Origin: CAWBLP01 sp963789495
GTDB taxonomy: Bacteria > Pseudomonadota > Alphaproteobacteria > Acetobacterales > Acetobacteraceae
Reading direction: 5' to 3'
NCBI GenBank assembly: GCA_963789495.1
Contig: CAWBLP010000028.1
Location: forward strand, 62,001 to 126,000
Length of the DNA: 64,000 bases
Of this stretch, positions 37,501-45,800 are shown one piece after another; the stretch's first letter is position 1; each line of letters opens with the position of its first letter. The position numbers and the translations under genes are program-made. A model generated the notes under the pieces. It was given only the letters and a program-made list of their open reading frames with translations. It was not told the DNA's origin and ran no database searches.

Positions 37501-39616
37501 GAACACGGTGGCCGACATCAACGCGCGGTTCGGCATCGGTCCGAAGGACCGGGTGCTGGGGCTGTCCTCGCTCAGCTTCGATCTCTCGGTCTGGGACATT
37601 TTCGGCATTCTCGGTGCCGGCGGAACGCTGGTGTTGCCCGATCCCGATCGGCCGCGCGACCCCGCCCACTGGGCCGCACTCGCGCGCCATCACCAGGTGA
37701 CGGTCTGGAACAGCGTTCCCGCGCTGATGGTGATGCTGCTGGCGCTGGCCGAGTCGGAGCGGGACTCCTGGCCGCACTCCCTGCGACTGGCGCTGCTCAG
37801 CGGCGACTGGGTGCCGGTCGGTCTGCCGGACCGGCTCCGCGTTCAGGGCGCTCGCATTGAGGTCGTCAGCCTTGGCGGCGCCACCGAGGCCGCGATCTGG
37901 TCGATCGCCCATCCGATCGGACGGGTTGATCCGTCCTGGCGCAGCATTCCATACGGCCGGCCGCTCACCAACCAGCGTTTCCACGTGCTGGGGGCCGACG
38001 CGGCTGATCTGCCCGACCACGTGCCGGGTGAGCTGCATATCGCTGGGGCCGGCCTCGCACGTGGCTACTGGCGGGACCCGACGCAAAGCGCCGCCGCCTT
38101 CATTCATCATCCCCGCTCGGGGGAACGCCTGTATCGCACCGGCGACTATGGCCGCTGGCTGGCGGATGGCACGATCGAGTTCATGGGCCGGCGCGACGCC
38201 CAGGTGAAGGTCAATGGATTCCGCATCGAGCTGGGCGAGATCGAAGCGGCGTTGCGTCAGCACCCGGCCGTTGGCGAAGCAGTGGCCTCGGCGCCCAGGG
38301 ATGCAGCCGGCAATCGCCGCCTGGTTGCACATATCCAGCCGCGCGTGACTCAGCATGCGCTTCCGGCCTTGGAAGTGAAGGGCGAGGGACCCGAGGCAGC
38401 CGCTCGTCTGGCGCGGCTGTTGGAGCGTCCGGGCCAGCGGCGTTTCCCGGTCGAAGCGCCGGGCCTCGACCTGCCGAACGGCGCATTCGATGCCGATCGC
38501 CGCCAGGCGTTCCTTGCGCGCCAGAGCATCCGCCGGTTCCTCCCGGCCCCTGTGCCACTGCCTGCTTTTGCCGCGCTGCTGGGCACGCTGCAGGCCATGC
38601 CGCTGGAAAGCGCGATGCTGCCGAAATATCGCTATCCCTCCGCCGGCAGCGTGAATGCCGTGCAGTGCTACGCAATCGTCGAGCAGGACCGGATCACCGG
38701 CCTGCCGGCAGGCAGCTACTTCTACGATCCCGATGCGCATCGCCTGACCGCCCTGGGAGACCGGCCGGCGCCGCAAGGCAGGCTGCACGCCCAAGCCGGG
38801 ATGGAAGCCGGCTTTCTCCTCGTCCTGACCGGGCGGATCGACGTGCTCCGTGACTTCTACGGCGACCTTGCACGCGACTTCTGCCTGCTCGAAGCAGGTT
38901 TCATCGGGCAACTTCTGATGACGGAAGCATCGACGCTGGATATCGGGCTGTGCCCGCTCGGCGGTCTGCCCAGCTCCGCCTTCGCAGCAGCACTCGGCCT
39001 GGCGGCCGAAGAACCGGTGCTGCTGGGTTTTGCCGGCGGTGCGATCGATCCGGCATGGCTGCGAACCTGGGGACCCGACTCCCCCAGCCTGCCGCTCAGC
39101 CAGGAGCTGCGCGGCTTCCTGCGAGGCAAGCTGCCCGACTACATGGTCCCCGGGGTCATTCACGTGGTCGACCGCCTGCCACTCACGGCGAACGGCAAGG
39201 TGGACCGCGCCGCCCTGGCCGACATGGGCGCCGCGGATGACCAGGTTCCACCGGCACCCCAGCCGCCCGCTTCGGCGTTGGAGCAGACGATCCAGACCGA
39301 GGCCGAAATCGTTCTCGGACGCGCTCTGCCCCGGCTCGACAGCAACTTCTTCGAACTCGGCGCGAGCTCGCTGGAACTGGTGCAACTCCATCGGCGCCTG
39401 CAGTCGGAGCTTGCCCGCAGCTTCGCGCTGGTCGAGCTGTTCCAGTACCCCAGCGTCCGCGCGCTCGCTGGTTTCCTGAGCGGCGCGGCGCCCCCCGAAG
39501 GGACCGACGACGCAGTGCCGGCGCGACTGGCGGCGGCACGGGCCGAACATGAGCGTCGGGCCGCATTGCACCGGGCGGCGGCAAGCCGGGGACAGCCGGA
39601 GGCGGCACATGAGTGA
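31568..39616 (+). CDS. Two-module NRPS: C-A(FkbM methyltransferase)-PCP-Cy-A(oxidase)-PCP
   Basis: This is a 2,682-residue synthetase. C (about 45-480) has HHVLMDG. A1 (about 500-1235) has TSGSTGTPKG (about 635); pocket residues read DTKDLGLVDK, close to published Glu codes. Between A8 and A9 it contains an FkbM-type methyltransferase (about 965-1200, VLDVGANIGMFALAA, FEPNPATVACLRRNL). PCP1 has ELGGHSLL (about 1293). A heterocyclization (Cy) domain (about 1355-1790) has LTDVQQAYWFGR and DALIADAAG (DxxxxD). A2 (about 1830-2570) has pocket residues DLWNLSLIWK, nine of ten matching the Cys code. An FMN oxidase of the SagB/McbC type (about 2305-2500, RQSIRRFL, YRYPSAGSVNAVQCY) is inserted before A10. 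PCP2 has LGASSLEL (about 2595). The prediction is an amino acid, perhaps methylated, followed by a thiazole. Confidence 0.92.
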   Translation: MNGDVEARIARLTPTQRRLLAERLRRRAAATGRIQRRMQPNQPAPLSFAQERIWFEQAQAPDSPHYNEAVVLHISGPLQANALRRAFVEVVGRHDILRTRVVDGDNGPMQVIAASVPVELHTLAGDDVEESLRRFIRQHFDLGRAPLFRLGLSTPGANEYVVVLVVHHVLMDGMGAAAVFRECFEAYEALQAGRPARLPPPAIQYADYALWERTQLAGGALDGERDHWAQQADDMPPPALPFGRVPVGAADGHGARHQMNIPAGLAQRLRTLATDAGTTVSTVLLAAFAALLGSHAGQERCLITMPVTARDEAVELEHGVGLFINLLPLNLPSGARPGTPRDRFRDVLAATAAAVIAARSNQRYPFQKIVETLRKSGSNARKLTTVMFDMQVLPTELRPGELLVAYREHDAGTAKCDLGLAIREVGPALHASLEYATARFSAAEIALFGRQFVELLSGAVDDCDRSIADLLRPDHTEWLRASCGPVLPVPAMRLEALLQQRVMMTPDLPAVMCGSEALTFAELAQRVDALTDALVRNGVRPGIRVAIHLPRSVTQMVALFAALRAGAAYVPLESAWPSGRLHDVLAQAAPAVVIGTDASAISGPALLEPGGILLRPASAGWSAAQGDPDDAYVMFTSGSTGTPKGVRVSQSAVGNLLRALHRAIYAQADGRSLRVAVNGPLSFDTSVKQIIQLLDGHMLDVLPDEVRTDAVGMLDYLAHHAIDVLDATPTHLAALVEAGLLDPTRQAPKIVLLGGEPVPSDLWTVLASTPHIRAFNLYGPTECTVDTTVARIAQDNPHPVIGHPLANVRTYVVDENGTPVAPGMPGEIWIGGVGVSPGYLRHSTFDDASFAPDPWSHASGNRIYRSGDRVRRLADDALEFLGRSDDQVKLRGHRIEPAEIEAALHRHPWVREAAVVLRGSSGQAARLTAYVVPHGSDDVVLPDGMRVASRHRAETGFLFAEIFERGAYFRHGIGIADGATVLDVGANIGMFALAAHRAASGVRIHAFEPNPATVACLRRNLTRYGVHGQVHPHALGQCATTARFTEYEGSSILSGLHADASDRAAVRSWLRQQGEDDAPEVIEEMLDGRFAAATREVEVRSLSAVIAACGIERIDLLKINVEKAEAAVLAGIDPGDWPRIAQVALELHDLGGRLKDVLALLHRHGFVTAVEEDWSLEPGSGTNFYVYARRREAPALAPPCFRPAEPPRGDAADLRAFLSVSLPAVMVPADIVVLDAMPRTANGKLDRRALPDPLPAEDGHRPLATATEHRLAMLWAELLGCPIADGQADFFELGGHSLLATRLVREIRARFHAEIHLRAVFDQPTVAGLAALIDAAQPSRADLRPALVPDPAARHLPFPLTDVQQAYWFGRQDGFELGNVATQIYLELEDASWDLASLEAAWNRLIVRHDMLRAVVLPEGLQCVLELVPHYAIACADLSAASAEHTAEALTEIRTAMTGRPAPADQWPLFEIRASRLPGNTTRLHIRLDALIADAAGLLTLLREWKQALAGEALPSAPGFGFRDYVLASVRLQDGPDFAAAERYWTSRLDTLPPAPELPLASNPADLHAVRFVRHAGRVAASDWQRLRRHAAAQGVTPSVALLAAFAGVIATWSGGLRFTLNLTTFQREPLHPDIDRLVGDFTTLLLLEVDFAGTATMAERARRVQQQLWSDLDHRAMSGVRVLRALAARQRRSGSVLMPVVFTSVLGLEGEAEARPEGFGTLVHSQAQTPQVWLDHQVMEDGGELILNWDVVDGLFPDGMIVAMFAAYTALVRRLATEPEAWTGPLPDLLPSEQRARRTSANATDATLPSGRLEEAFLRQAASAPDAVAVIAGGRQISYGVLAAQAAAIAALLIRYGCGPDRLVAVVARKGWEQVAAVLGVVMSGAAYLPIDADLPEERLALLLKQGEVGIALTQSGMIDRIAWPEGVTPLAIEAIEPGAAWPAPPLRSDANLAYVIFTSGSTGTPKGVMIEHRAAQNTVADINARFGIGPKDRVLGLSSLSFDLSVWDIFGILGAGGTLVLPDPDRPRDPAHWAALARHHQVTVWNSVPALMVMLLALAESERDSWPHSLRLALLSGDWVPVGLPDRLRVQGARIEVVSLGGATEAAIWSIAHPIGRVDPSWRSIPYGRPLTNQRFHVLGADAADLPDHVPGELHIAGAGLARGYWRDPTQSAAAFIHHPRSGERLYRTGDYGRWLADGTIEFMGRRDAQVKVNGFRIELGEIEAALRQHPAVGEAVASAPRDAAGNRRLVAHIQPRVTQHALPALEVKGEGPEAAARLARLLERPGQRRFPVEAPGLDLPNGAFDADRRQAFLARQSIRRFLPAPVPLPAFAALLGTLQAMPLESAMLPKYRYPSAGSVNAVQCYAIVEQDRITGLPAGSYFYDPDAHRLTALGDRPAPQGRLHAQAGMEAGFLLVLTGRIDVLRDFYGDLARDFCLLEAGFIGQLLMTEASTLDIGLCPLGGLPSSAFAAALGLAAEEPVLLGFAGGAIDPAWLRTWGPDSPSLPLSQELRGFLRGKLPDYMVPGVIHVVDRLPLTANGKVDRAALADMGAADDQVPPAPQPPASALEQTIQTEAEIVLGRALPRLDSNFFELGASSLELVQLHRRLQSELARSFALVELFQYPSVRALAGFLSGAAPPEGTDDAVPARLAAARAEHERRAALHRAAASRGQPEAAHE

Positions 39617-41600
39617 CGGTTCAGCTTCGGCAGTTGCCATCGTCGGCATAAGCGGCCGGTTCCCCGGCGCGGATGATGTCGAGGCTTTCTGGGACATGCT
39701 GCTCGCCGAACGCGAAGGCATCACCCGATTCTCGGACGCTGAACTGCTGGCAGCCGGCGTCTCACCCGCCGCGCTGGAAAGCCCGTCCTACGTGAAGGCC
39801 ATGCCGGTGCTGCGTGACATCGACCGGTTCGATGCCACGTTCTTCGGCATCGGCCAGCGCGAGGCGGCGCTGATGGACCCGCAGCACCGCCTGTTCCTGC
39901 AGGAGGCGTGGCACGCCCTGGAGGATGCCGGCTGGGACGGCGATGCGGAAGTCGGCGTCTTCGCCGGCGTCAGCCTCTCGACCTACATGCTCAACAACCT
40001 GATGAGCCGGGGCCAGGGCGAGTATGGCGTCGACGCCCTCCAGCTCGTGCTGGGCAACGACAAGGACTACCTCGCCACCCGTATCGCCTATCGCCTCGGC
40101 CTACGTGGGCCGGCAATCACGGTACAGACGGCCTGCTCGACGTCTCTGGTCGCTGTGGCGCTGGCCTGCGACAGCCTCATGACCTACCAGTGCGACATGG
40201 CGCTGGCAGGTGGTGTCAGCATCAAGCTGCCTGCCGTGTCCGGTTACCGCTACGAACCAGGAAGCATCCTGTCGCCCGACGGTCATTGCCGGACGTTCGA
40301 TGCCCGCGCCGGGGGCACGCTTTTCGGCAGCGGCGTCGGCGTGGTCGCGCTGAAGCGGCTGCCGGACGCGTTGGCGAATGGCGACCACATCCACGCCGTG
40401 ATCCGTGGCTGGGCGACCAACAACGACGGAGACCGCAAGGTCGGGTTTGCCGCGCCCAGCGTGGACGGGCAGGCACGGGTGATTGCCAGGGCGCTGGCGA
40501 TGTCGGGTATGTCGGCGGAGGATATCGGCTACGTCGAGGCGCATGGCACCGCCACCCCTGTCGGTGACCCGATCGAAGTCCGGGCACTGATCCAGGCCTT
40601 TGGCAACGGGCACCGGACCGCGCCCTGCCTGATCGGATCGGTGAAGACAAATGTCGGCCATCTGGAATGCGCCGCGGGGGTAACCGGCCTGATCAAGGCC
40701 GCGCTCGCGGTGGAGCGTGGAATCATTCCGGCAAACCTGCACTTCGAGACGCCCAATCCGGAGATCGACTTCGCCGCCAGTCCGTTCCGAGTTGCCGTAC
40801 GGACAGCAGCCTGGCCTGACAGCGACATCCCCCGACGCGCGGGGGTGAATTCCTTCGGGATGGGCGGCACCAATGCCCATGTGGTGATCGAGCAGCCACC
40901 CGCGGCGCCACAGCAAGCGGAACGCGATCTGCCAGCGGCACTGGTCGTGCTCTCCGCCCAGAGCCGAACCGCATTGCGTGCCTTGGCAGGTACGATGGCA
41001 GAACGGCTGGAGCACGGCGCCGACCCTCTGCCCGCGATTGCGGCAAGCTCCGTTCGGCGCCGTCATTTCGTTCAGCGTGTTGCGGTCGCGGCCGGATCAT
41101 CCGCCGATGCGGCCATGGCGCTGCGCCGCTTTTCGGCCGGCGAGACCAGTCAGGTTGCTGAGGGCATTGCGGGAGACGCACCCCGCATCGCGTTCCAGTT
41201 CACCGGCCAGGGCGCGCAATATCCCGGCATGGCGCGGGGCCTTTACCAGCACAGTGCCCGGTTCCAGGCGACGCTCGACCGCTGCGCTGCGCTGCTGACC
41301 CCACACCTGGATGGCAACCTGCTCGACGTGGTGTGGGCAGACGGCGAGTTCGACGCGGCTGCACGAAACGGGCTGGACTCAGCCGGCGTTGTTCGCGGTG
41401 GAGTATGCGCTGGCCGATCTCTGGCTGGCCTGGGGCATCCAGCCGGTTGCGGTGCTCGGCCACAGCATCGGCGAGTATGTGGCAGCAACGGTAGCCGGTG
41501 TGTTCGAACTGCCGGACGCACTGCGGCTGGTAGCGGCCCGTGGCCGGCTGATGCAGGCCCTGCCGCGCGACGGCTGCATGCTGGCCACCGATGCCGATGA
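39609..41600 (+). CDS. Type I PKS, first part: KS and start of AT (frame broken near 41360)
   Basis: ATG 39609 overlaps the NRPS stop by 8 bp. KS (about residues 8-425) is complete: QTACSTSLV (Cys about 176), EAHGTATPVGDP, KTNVGHLE and FGMGGTNAHVV. AT begins with FQFTGQGAQYPGMARG (about 530). Near nucleotide 41360 the homology leaves this frame; the remaining codons to 41600 are out-of-frame sequence. Homology resumes after a +1 shift in the next entry. If both breaks in this gene are repaired, 39609-47348 encodes one KS-AT-DH-ER-KR-ACP-C protein of about 2,580 residues. Codon use and motifs stay normal on both sides of the break, so a recent single-base change or an assembly error is likely. 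Confidence 0.85.
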   Translation: MSDGSASAVAIVGISGRFPGADDVEAFWDMLLAEREGITRFSDAELLAAGVSPAALESPSYVKAMPVLRDIDRFDATFFGIGQREAALMDPQHRLFLQEAWHALEDAGWDGDAEVGVFAGVSLSTYMLNNLMSRGQGEYGVDALQLVLGNDKDYLATRIAYRLGLRGPAITVQTACSTSLVAVALACDSLMTYQCDMALAGGVSIKLPAVSGYRYEPGSILSPDGHCRTFDARAGGTLFGSGVGVVALKRLPDALANGDHIHAVIRGWATNNDGDRKVGFAAPSVDGQARVIARALAMSGMSAEDIGYVEAHGTATPVGDPIEVRALIQAFGNGHRTAPCLIGSVKTNVGHLECAAGVTGLIKAALAVERGIIPANLHFETPNPEIDFAASPFRVAVRTAAWPDSDIPRRAGVNSFGMGGTNAHVVIEQPPAAPQQAERDLPAALVVLSAQSRTALRALAGTMAERLEHGADPLPAIAASSVRRRHFVQRVAVAAGSSADAAMALRRFSAGETSQVAEGIAGDAPRIAFQFTGQGAQYPGMARGLYQHSARFQATLDRCAALLTPHLDGNLLDVVWADGEFDAAARNGLDSAGVVRGGVCAGRSLAGLGHPAGCGARPQHRRVCGSNGSRCVRTAGRTAAGSGPWPADAGPAARRLHAGHRCR

Positions 41601-42858
41601 AGCGACCGTCGTGCGTGCGCTCGCCCGCTATGCCGAAACGGTGTCGATCGCGGCGATCAACGGTCCGAACGCTCTGGTCATCGCCGGGCGGATATCGGAG
41701 GTGGAGAGAATCGCCGCCAGCCTGGCAGCCGACGGCCACCGCTGCCGCCGGCTGACCGTGTCGCACGCTTTCCATTCGCCGCTGATGCAGCCGATGCTGC
41801 CCGCGTTCCGGCAGGTGGCGGAGGCGGTCGCCTATCATCCGCCCCGGATACCGGTGATTTCCAACGTCACCGGACGGAGTGAGCGGGACCTGCTGTGCCG
41901 GCCAGACTACTGGTGCCGGCACATCCTTGCGCCTGTCCGCTACGCGGACGGGATTGCCACCCTGCTGCAGGGGCCGGAGGCGTCGGGCATCGTGCTCGAA
42001 CTGGGGCCTGATCCGGTGCTGACGGGCCTCGGACAGTCGCTCGCCGGCGAGCGAGGCGCACGAACAGATTGGGTGGCCAGCCTTTCCCGGCGCCGCGACG
42101 ATCTTGCGGCGCTGCTCGATGCGGCAGGACAGGTCTACGTCCGTGGTGTCGGTCTTGACTGGTCCGGCCTGCAGGAGGGCCAGTCGTGGCCGCGCGTTGC
42201 CCTGCCGCTCTATCCGTTCGACCGTCAGCGCCACTGGATCGATCCGCTGCCGCAGACAGACGGGGAGCAGCGTCTCGGTCCGACGGACCATCCGCTCCTC
42301 GGCGTGCGTCTCCGCGAAGCCGCCAGCAAGGAAATGCGCTTCACCGCCCGGCTCAGTTGCGAGCAGCCGGCACTGCTTTCCGACCACCGCGTGTTCGGCG
42401 TTCCGGTGCTGCCGGCCGCTGCCGGCCTGGAAATGGCTCTCGCGGCAGCCGATGATCGGCCATCGCGGGGCGACGCCGTTCCGGTGCTCGAGGCGGTGCG
42501 CTTCCACGAGGCAATGACATTGCCGGAGAACACGGTTCGGACCGTTCAGACGGTGTTGTCGCCGGAATCCGCCGGGTCTTCGGACTTTGGTGTCTACAGT
42601 CTGGACGACGACGCCAATCAGTGGCGGCTGCACGCCGGGGAAAGATTCGGTTCGCCGCCCTGTCCTTGCCAGATCACGAGCCCCTGGCAGCGGCCCGGGC
42701 CCGCTGCGGCCAGGCGGTATCACCGGATAGCTTCTACGCAGCCTACGCCGAACGCGGGCTCGCTTACGGTTCGGCGTTCCGCGGCGTGCAGACTCTGGCG
42801 CTTGGCGCGGGCGAGGCTGTCGCTGAGGTCGTTTTGCCGGAGCAGGCACGTGTCATGA
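41311..42858 (+). CDS. Type I PKS, middle part: AT core and start of DH (frame shifted at both ends)
   Basis: Only about 41360-42640 of this frame is PKS-like. It starts with HETGWTQPALFAVEYALADL and contains the complete AT active site GHSIGEYVAA (Ser at 41464). The specificity motif is SHAFHSPLM (HAFH, predicting malonyl-CoA). The AT end and linker follow, then the DH start SDHRVFGVPVLPAAAGLEMAL with an intact HxxxGxxxxP motif (42380-42430). Past about 42640 the frame turns into Arg/Pro-rich non-homologous sequence, while homology returns to the original frame after a -1 shift at a CCGGGGAAAG run. There is no ribosome binding site or ATG at a sensible place, so this is not an independent gene. 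Confidence 0.8.
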   Translation: MATCSTWCGQTASSTRLHETGWTQPALFAVEYALADLWLAWGIQPVAVLGHSIGEYVAATVAGVFELPDALRLVAARGRLMQALPRDGCMLATDADEATVVRALARYAETVSIAAINGPNALVIAGRISEVERIAASLAADGHRCRRLTVSHAFHSPLMQPMLPAFRQVAEAVAYHPPRIPVISNVTGRSERDLLCRPDYWCRHILAPVRYADGIATLLQGPEASGIVLELGPDPVLTGLGQSLAGERGARTDWVASLSRRRDDLAALLDAAGQVYVRGVGLDWSGLQEGQSWPRVALPLYPFDRQRHWIDPLPQTDGEQRLGPTDHPLLGVRLREAASKEMRFTARLSCEQPALLSDHRVFGVPVLPAAAGLEMALAAADDRPSRGDAVPVLEAVRFHEAMTLPENTVRTVQTVLSPESAGSSDFGVYSLDDDANQWRLHAGERFGSPPCPCQITSPWQRPGPAAARRYHRIASTQPTPNAGSLTVRRSAACRLWRLARARLSLRSFCRSRHVS

Positions 42859-45800
42859 CCGGGCCACGGTTCCGGCTTCACCCTGCTCTGCTCGACGCGG
42901 GCTTCCAGGCCCTCGGCGCCGTATTCGCCGGAATGGCGCCAACCGAAACCTATCTGCCCGTCGGGCTCGAGCGGCTGACCTTGTTCCAACCGCTGCCCGC
43001 GCGTCTGATTGTTCACGCGCGCATCCGCCCCACGCAGCCGGATGACCGTGCGTTGCGCGCCGACATGATCATGTACTCCATCGACGGGGTGCCGGTCTGC
43101 CTGGTCGAAGGCCTGGAGACAAGGCGCGTGAACCGTGCCGCGGTGATAGGCGAGGAGGACCGGCCGCCGGAACAGGACGTCTATGAGCTGGCCTGGCGTG
43201 CTGCCCCGCTTTCCGGCGAAACGCCGCAGGATGCCGGACCCGTCCTGGTCATCGGTGAGGAGTCCGCGTTGGCGGATGCACTCGCAACGACGCTGGGCGA
43301 ACGCGCAATCCCGATGCCGGCGACGGAGGCGGCGATCACCCGAGCGGTCGCGGTGATCGAGCATGAGGCCCCGTCGGGGGTGGTCCTGCTGTGCACGCGG
43401 ACGGCTCTCCTCGCGGAAACCGGCCCGCAGATGTTGCAAGCCGCGGCCGGCCCCGCGCTGCAGGTGGTGCGGCTGGTCCAGGCGATTGCCGCCGCCTCGG
43501 CCACCGCCCGGACCAGGCTGCTGGTGGTGACACGCGGCGCGGTCGATGTGCAGGATCTCGTTGCGGTACCAAACCCGGCGGGCGCCGCGGTCTGGGGCAG
43601 CATGCGCACATTGCTGCACGAGTTCCCCGAACTGACCGCGACCGCGATGGATCTCGATCCGGATGGCTCCGATCCCGGCGAAACCTCGGCCATTGCAGCC
43701 GAACTCGGGGTGAACGGGCACGAGAGCCAGGTCGCCCTGCGCACCGGGCTGCGGTTCGTCGCGCGCCTCCGCCAGCGGGATCTGGCGTCCCTTCGCCGCC
43801 TGGTGCTGCCCCCCAGCCCGTTCCGGATCGAGCGGGACGAGGCGAACGGCTTCGCCGGACTGCACGCCGTGTCGATCGAGCGGCGGCCTCCCGGCCCGGG
43901 CCAGATCGAGATCGAGACCGTCGGGCTGGGCCTGAATTTCCGCGACGTGCTGGGCGCCATCGGTCTGTATCCCGGCAATCCCAGTGCACCCGGCGGGGAA
44001 TGCTCGGGCCGCGTGGTGCGGGTTGGTGATGGGGTGACGCGCTTTCGCCCCGGCGATGCGGTGATCACCACCGCGCCGGGCAGTTTCACGACGCATCTGA
44101 CCGAGGATGCCAGCCGGTTTTTCGCCGCCCCCGCCAGCATCCCGCTGGTCGAGGCGGCCGGTTTGCCCGTGGTGCTGCTCACCGTCTGGTATGCTCTGGT
44201 CACCCTGGCCGACCTCCGCCGGGGCGAACGCGTGCTGATCCATGCCGCCTCGGGCGGCGTCGGAACACTGGCGGTGCGCGTCGCGCAATCTCTCGGGGCC
44301 GAGGTGATCGCCACAGCCAGCCCGGCCAAGCACGGCTTTGTCCACGCCCTTGGCGTGCGTGCGGTGGGAAACTCGCGCAACACCGATTTCGTGGATGTCG
44401 TCCGGCAGGCGACCGCCGGGGCCGGCGTCGACGTGGTGCTCAATTGCCTGACCGGCGCCGCCATTCCGGCAAGTCTCGACGTGCTCAAGCCGAACGGTCG
44501 GTTCGTCGAGATCGGGCGACGCGACATCTGGAGCCGGGAGGAAGTCGCGGCGCGCCGTCCCGACGTTGGCTACGCGATTGTCGATTTTGAACGCGAGGCG
44601 GAACGGGATCCTGACAAGCTGCGGTCCACCCTGGAGACCGCGATCGCCGCGATCGATGCCGGAGGCGTCGCCGGCCTGGTCACCCGGACGGTCGATCTGG
44701 CGCGTATGCCGGAGACCATGGAACTGATGCGGTCCGCCCGCCACACGGGCAAGATCGTGTTCCAGGTACCGACGGATCGGAGCGCGCGCAGTGCGAGCAC
44801 CATCTCACCGGACGGCACTTATCTGATCACGGGCGGACTGGGCGGCCTCGGCTTGTTGCTGGCGCGGCACCTGGTGGCGAGTGGCTGCCGGTCCCTGGCG
44901 TTGCTGGCCCGGCGGGCTCCGGATGCCGCGGCGCAGGGGGTGATCGCGGAACTGCTGGAAGCCGGCGCCAGTGTTGAATGTTTCGCGGCCGATGTTGCCG
45001 ACCCCGACTCGCTCGCCGCCGCGCTGGCGGCGATCGACGCACGCATGCCGCCGCTGCGGGGCGTGATCCACGCGGCGGGGGTGCTCGACAACGCGCTGAT
45101 CGTTCGTATGCAGGACGATGGCTTCCGCCGGGTCCTGGCTCCGAAGGTTGCCGGCGCCTGGAACCTGCACCTGATGCTTGCGGACCGGCCGCTGGATCAT
45201 TTCCTGCTGTTCTCCTCCGCCTTCGGTACGCTCGGGGCGGCGGGGCAGGCAAATTATGCAGCCGCCAACGCGTTCCTGGATGCACTCGCGGCCCATCGCC
45301 GAGCACGCGGGTTGCCTGCACTGTCGATCGCCTGGGCGGGCTGGGAGGAAAGCGGCATGGCTGCGCGTGCAGCCAGTGCCGAACACGCGCCGTCCCTCGT
45401 GACCATGAGCACGCGGCGCGCGCTGCACCTGTTCGATACGGTGCTGGCCGAGGACGCCGCCTGCGTTGTGGTGCTGCCTTCCGAAAGCTGGGCGGTTACG
45501 CTTGGGGGCGCCCCGGAGGCCGCGCACCCGTTTCTCGCGGAGATCGCGGCTGGCTTGCAGGCGGATGTGCCCCACGCCGGTGCAATTGCCGCCTTGCGCG
45601 AGGCCGTGCGGCGCGGATCGGCGGAATCGCGCGCCGCAGCCCTTGGCACCTACCTGGCCGAATCCGTGGCGCGACTGCTGCACCTCGACCTGGGAACGGT
45701 GATCGATCGGGGCCGCAGCCTGCAGGAGCTTGGCTTCGATTCGCTGCTGGCAATTCAATTGCGCAACCGGGTCCGTGCCGACCTGCAGCTGGAACTGACG

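Noticed and set aside
37448..39724. 758-codon minus-strand open frame
   Set aside because: It is antisense to the Cy-A-Ox module, without any recognisable motif. A similar long shadow at 48797-51076 was dropped for the same reason.
42630..42650. -1 slippery site at CCGGGGAAAG
   Set aside because: In the reading frame it does not fit the X XXY YYZ heptamer, and the compensating break 1.3 kb upstream argues for indels.
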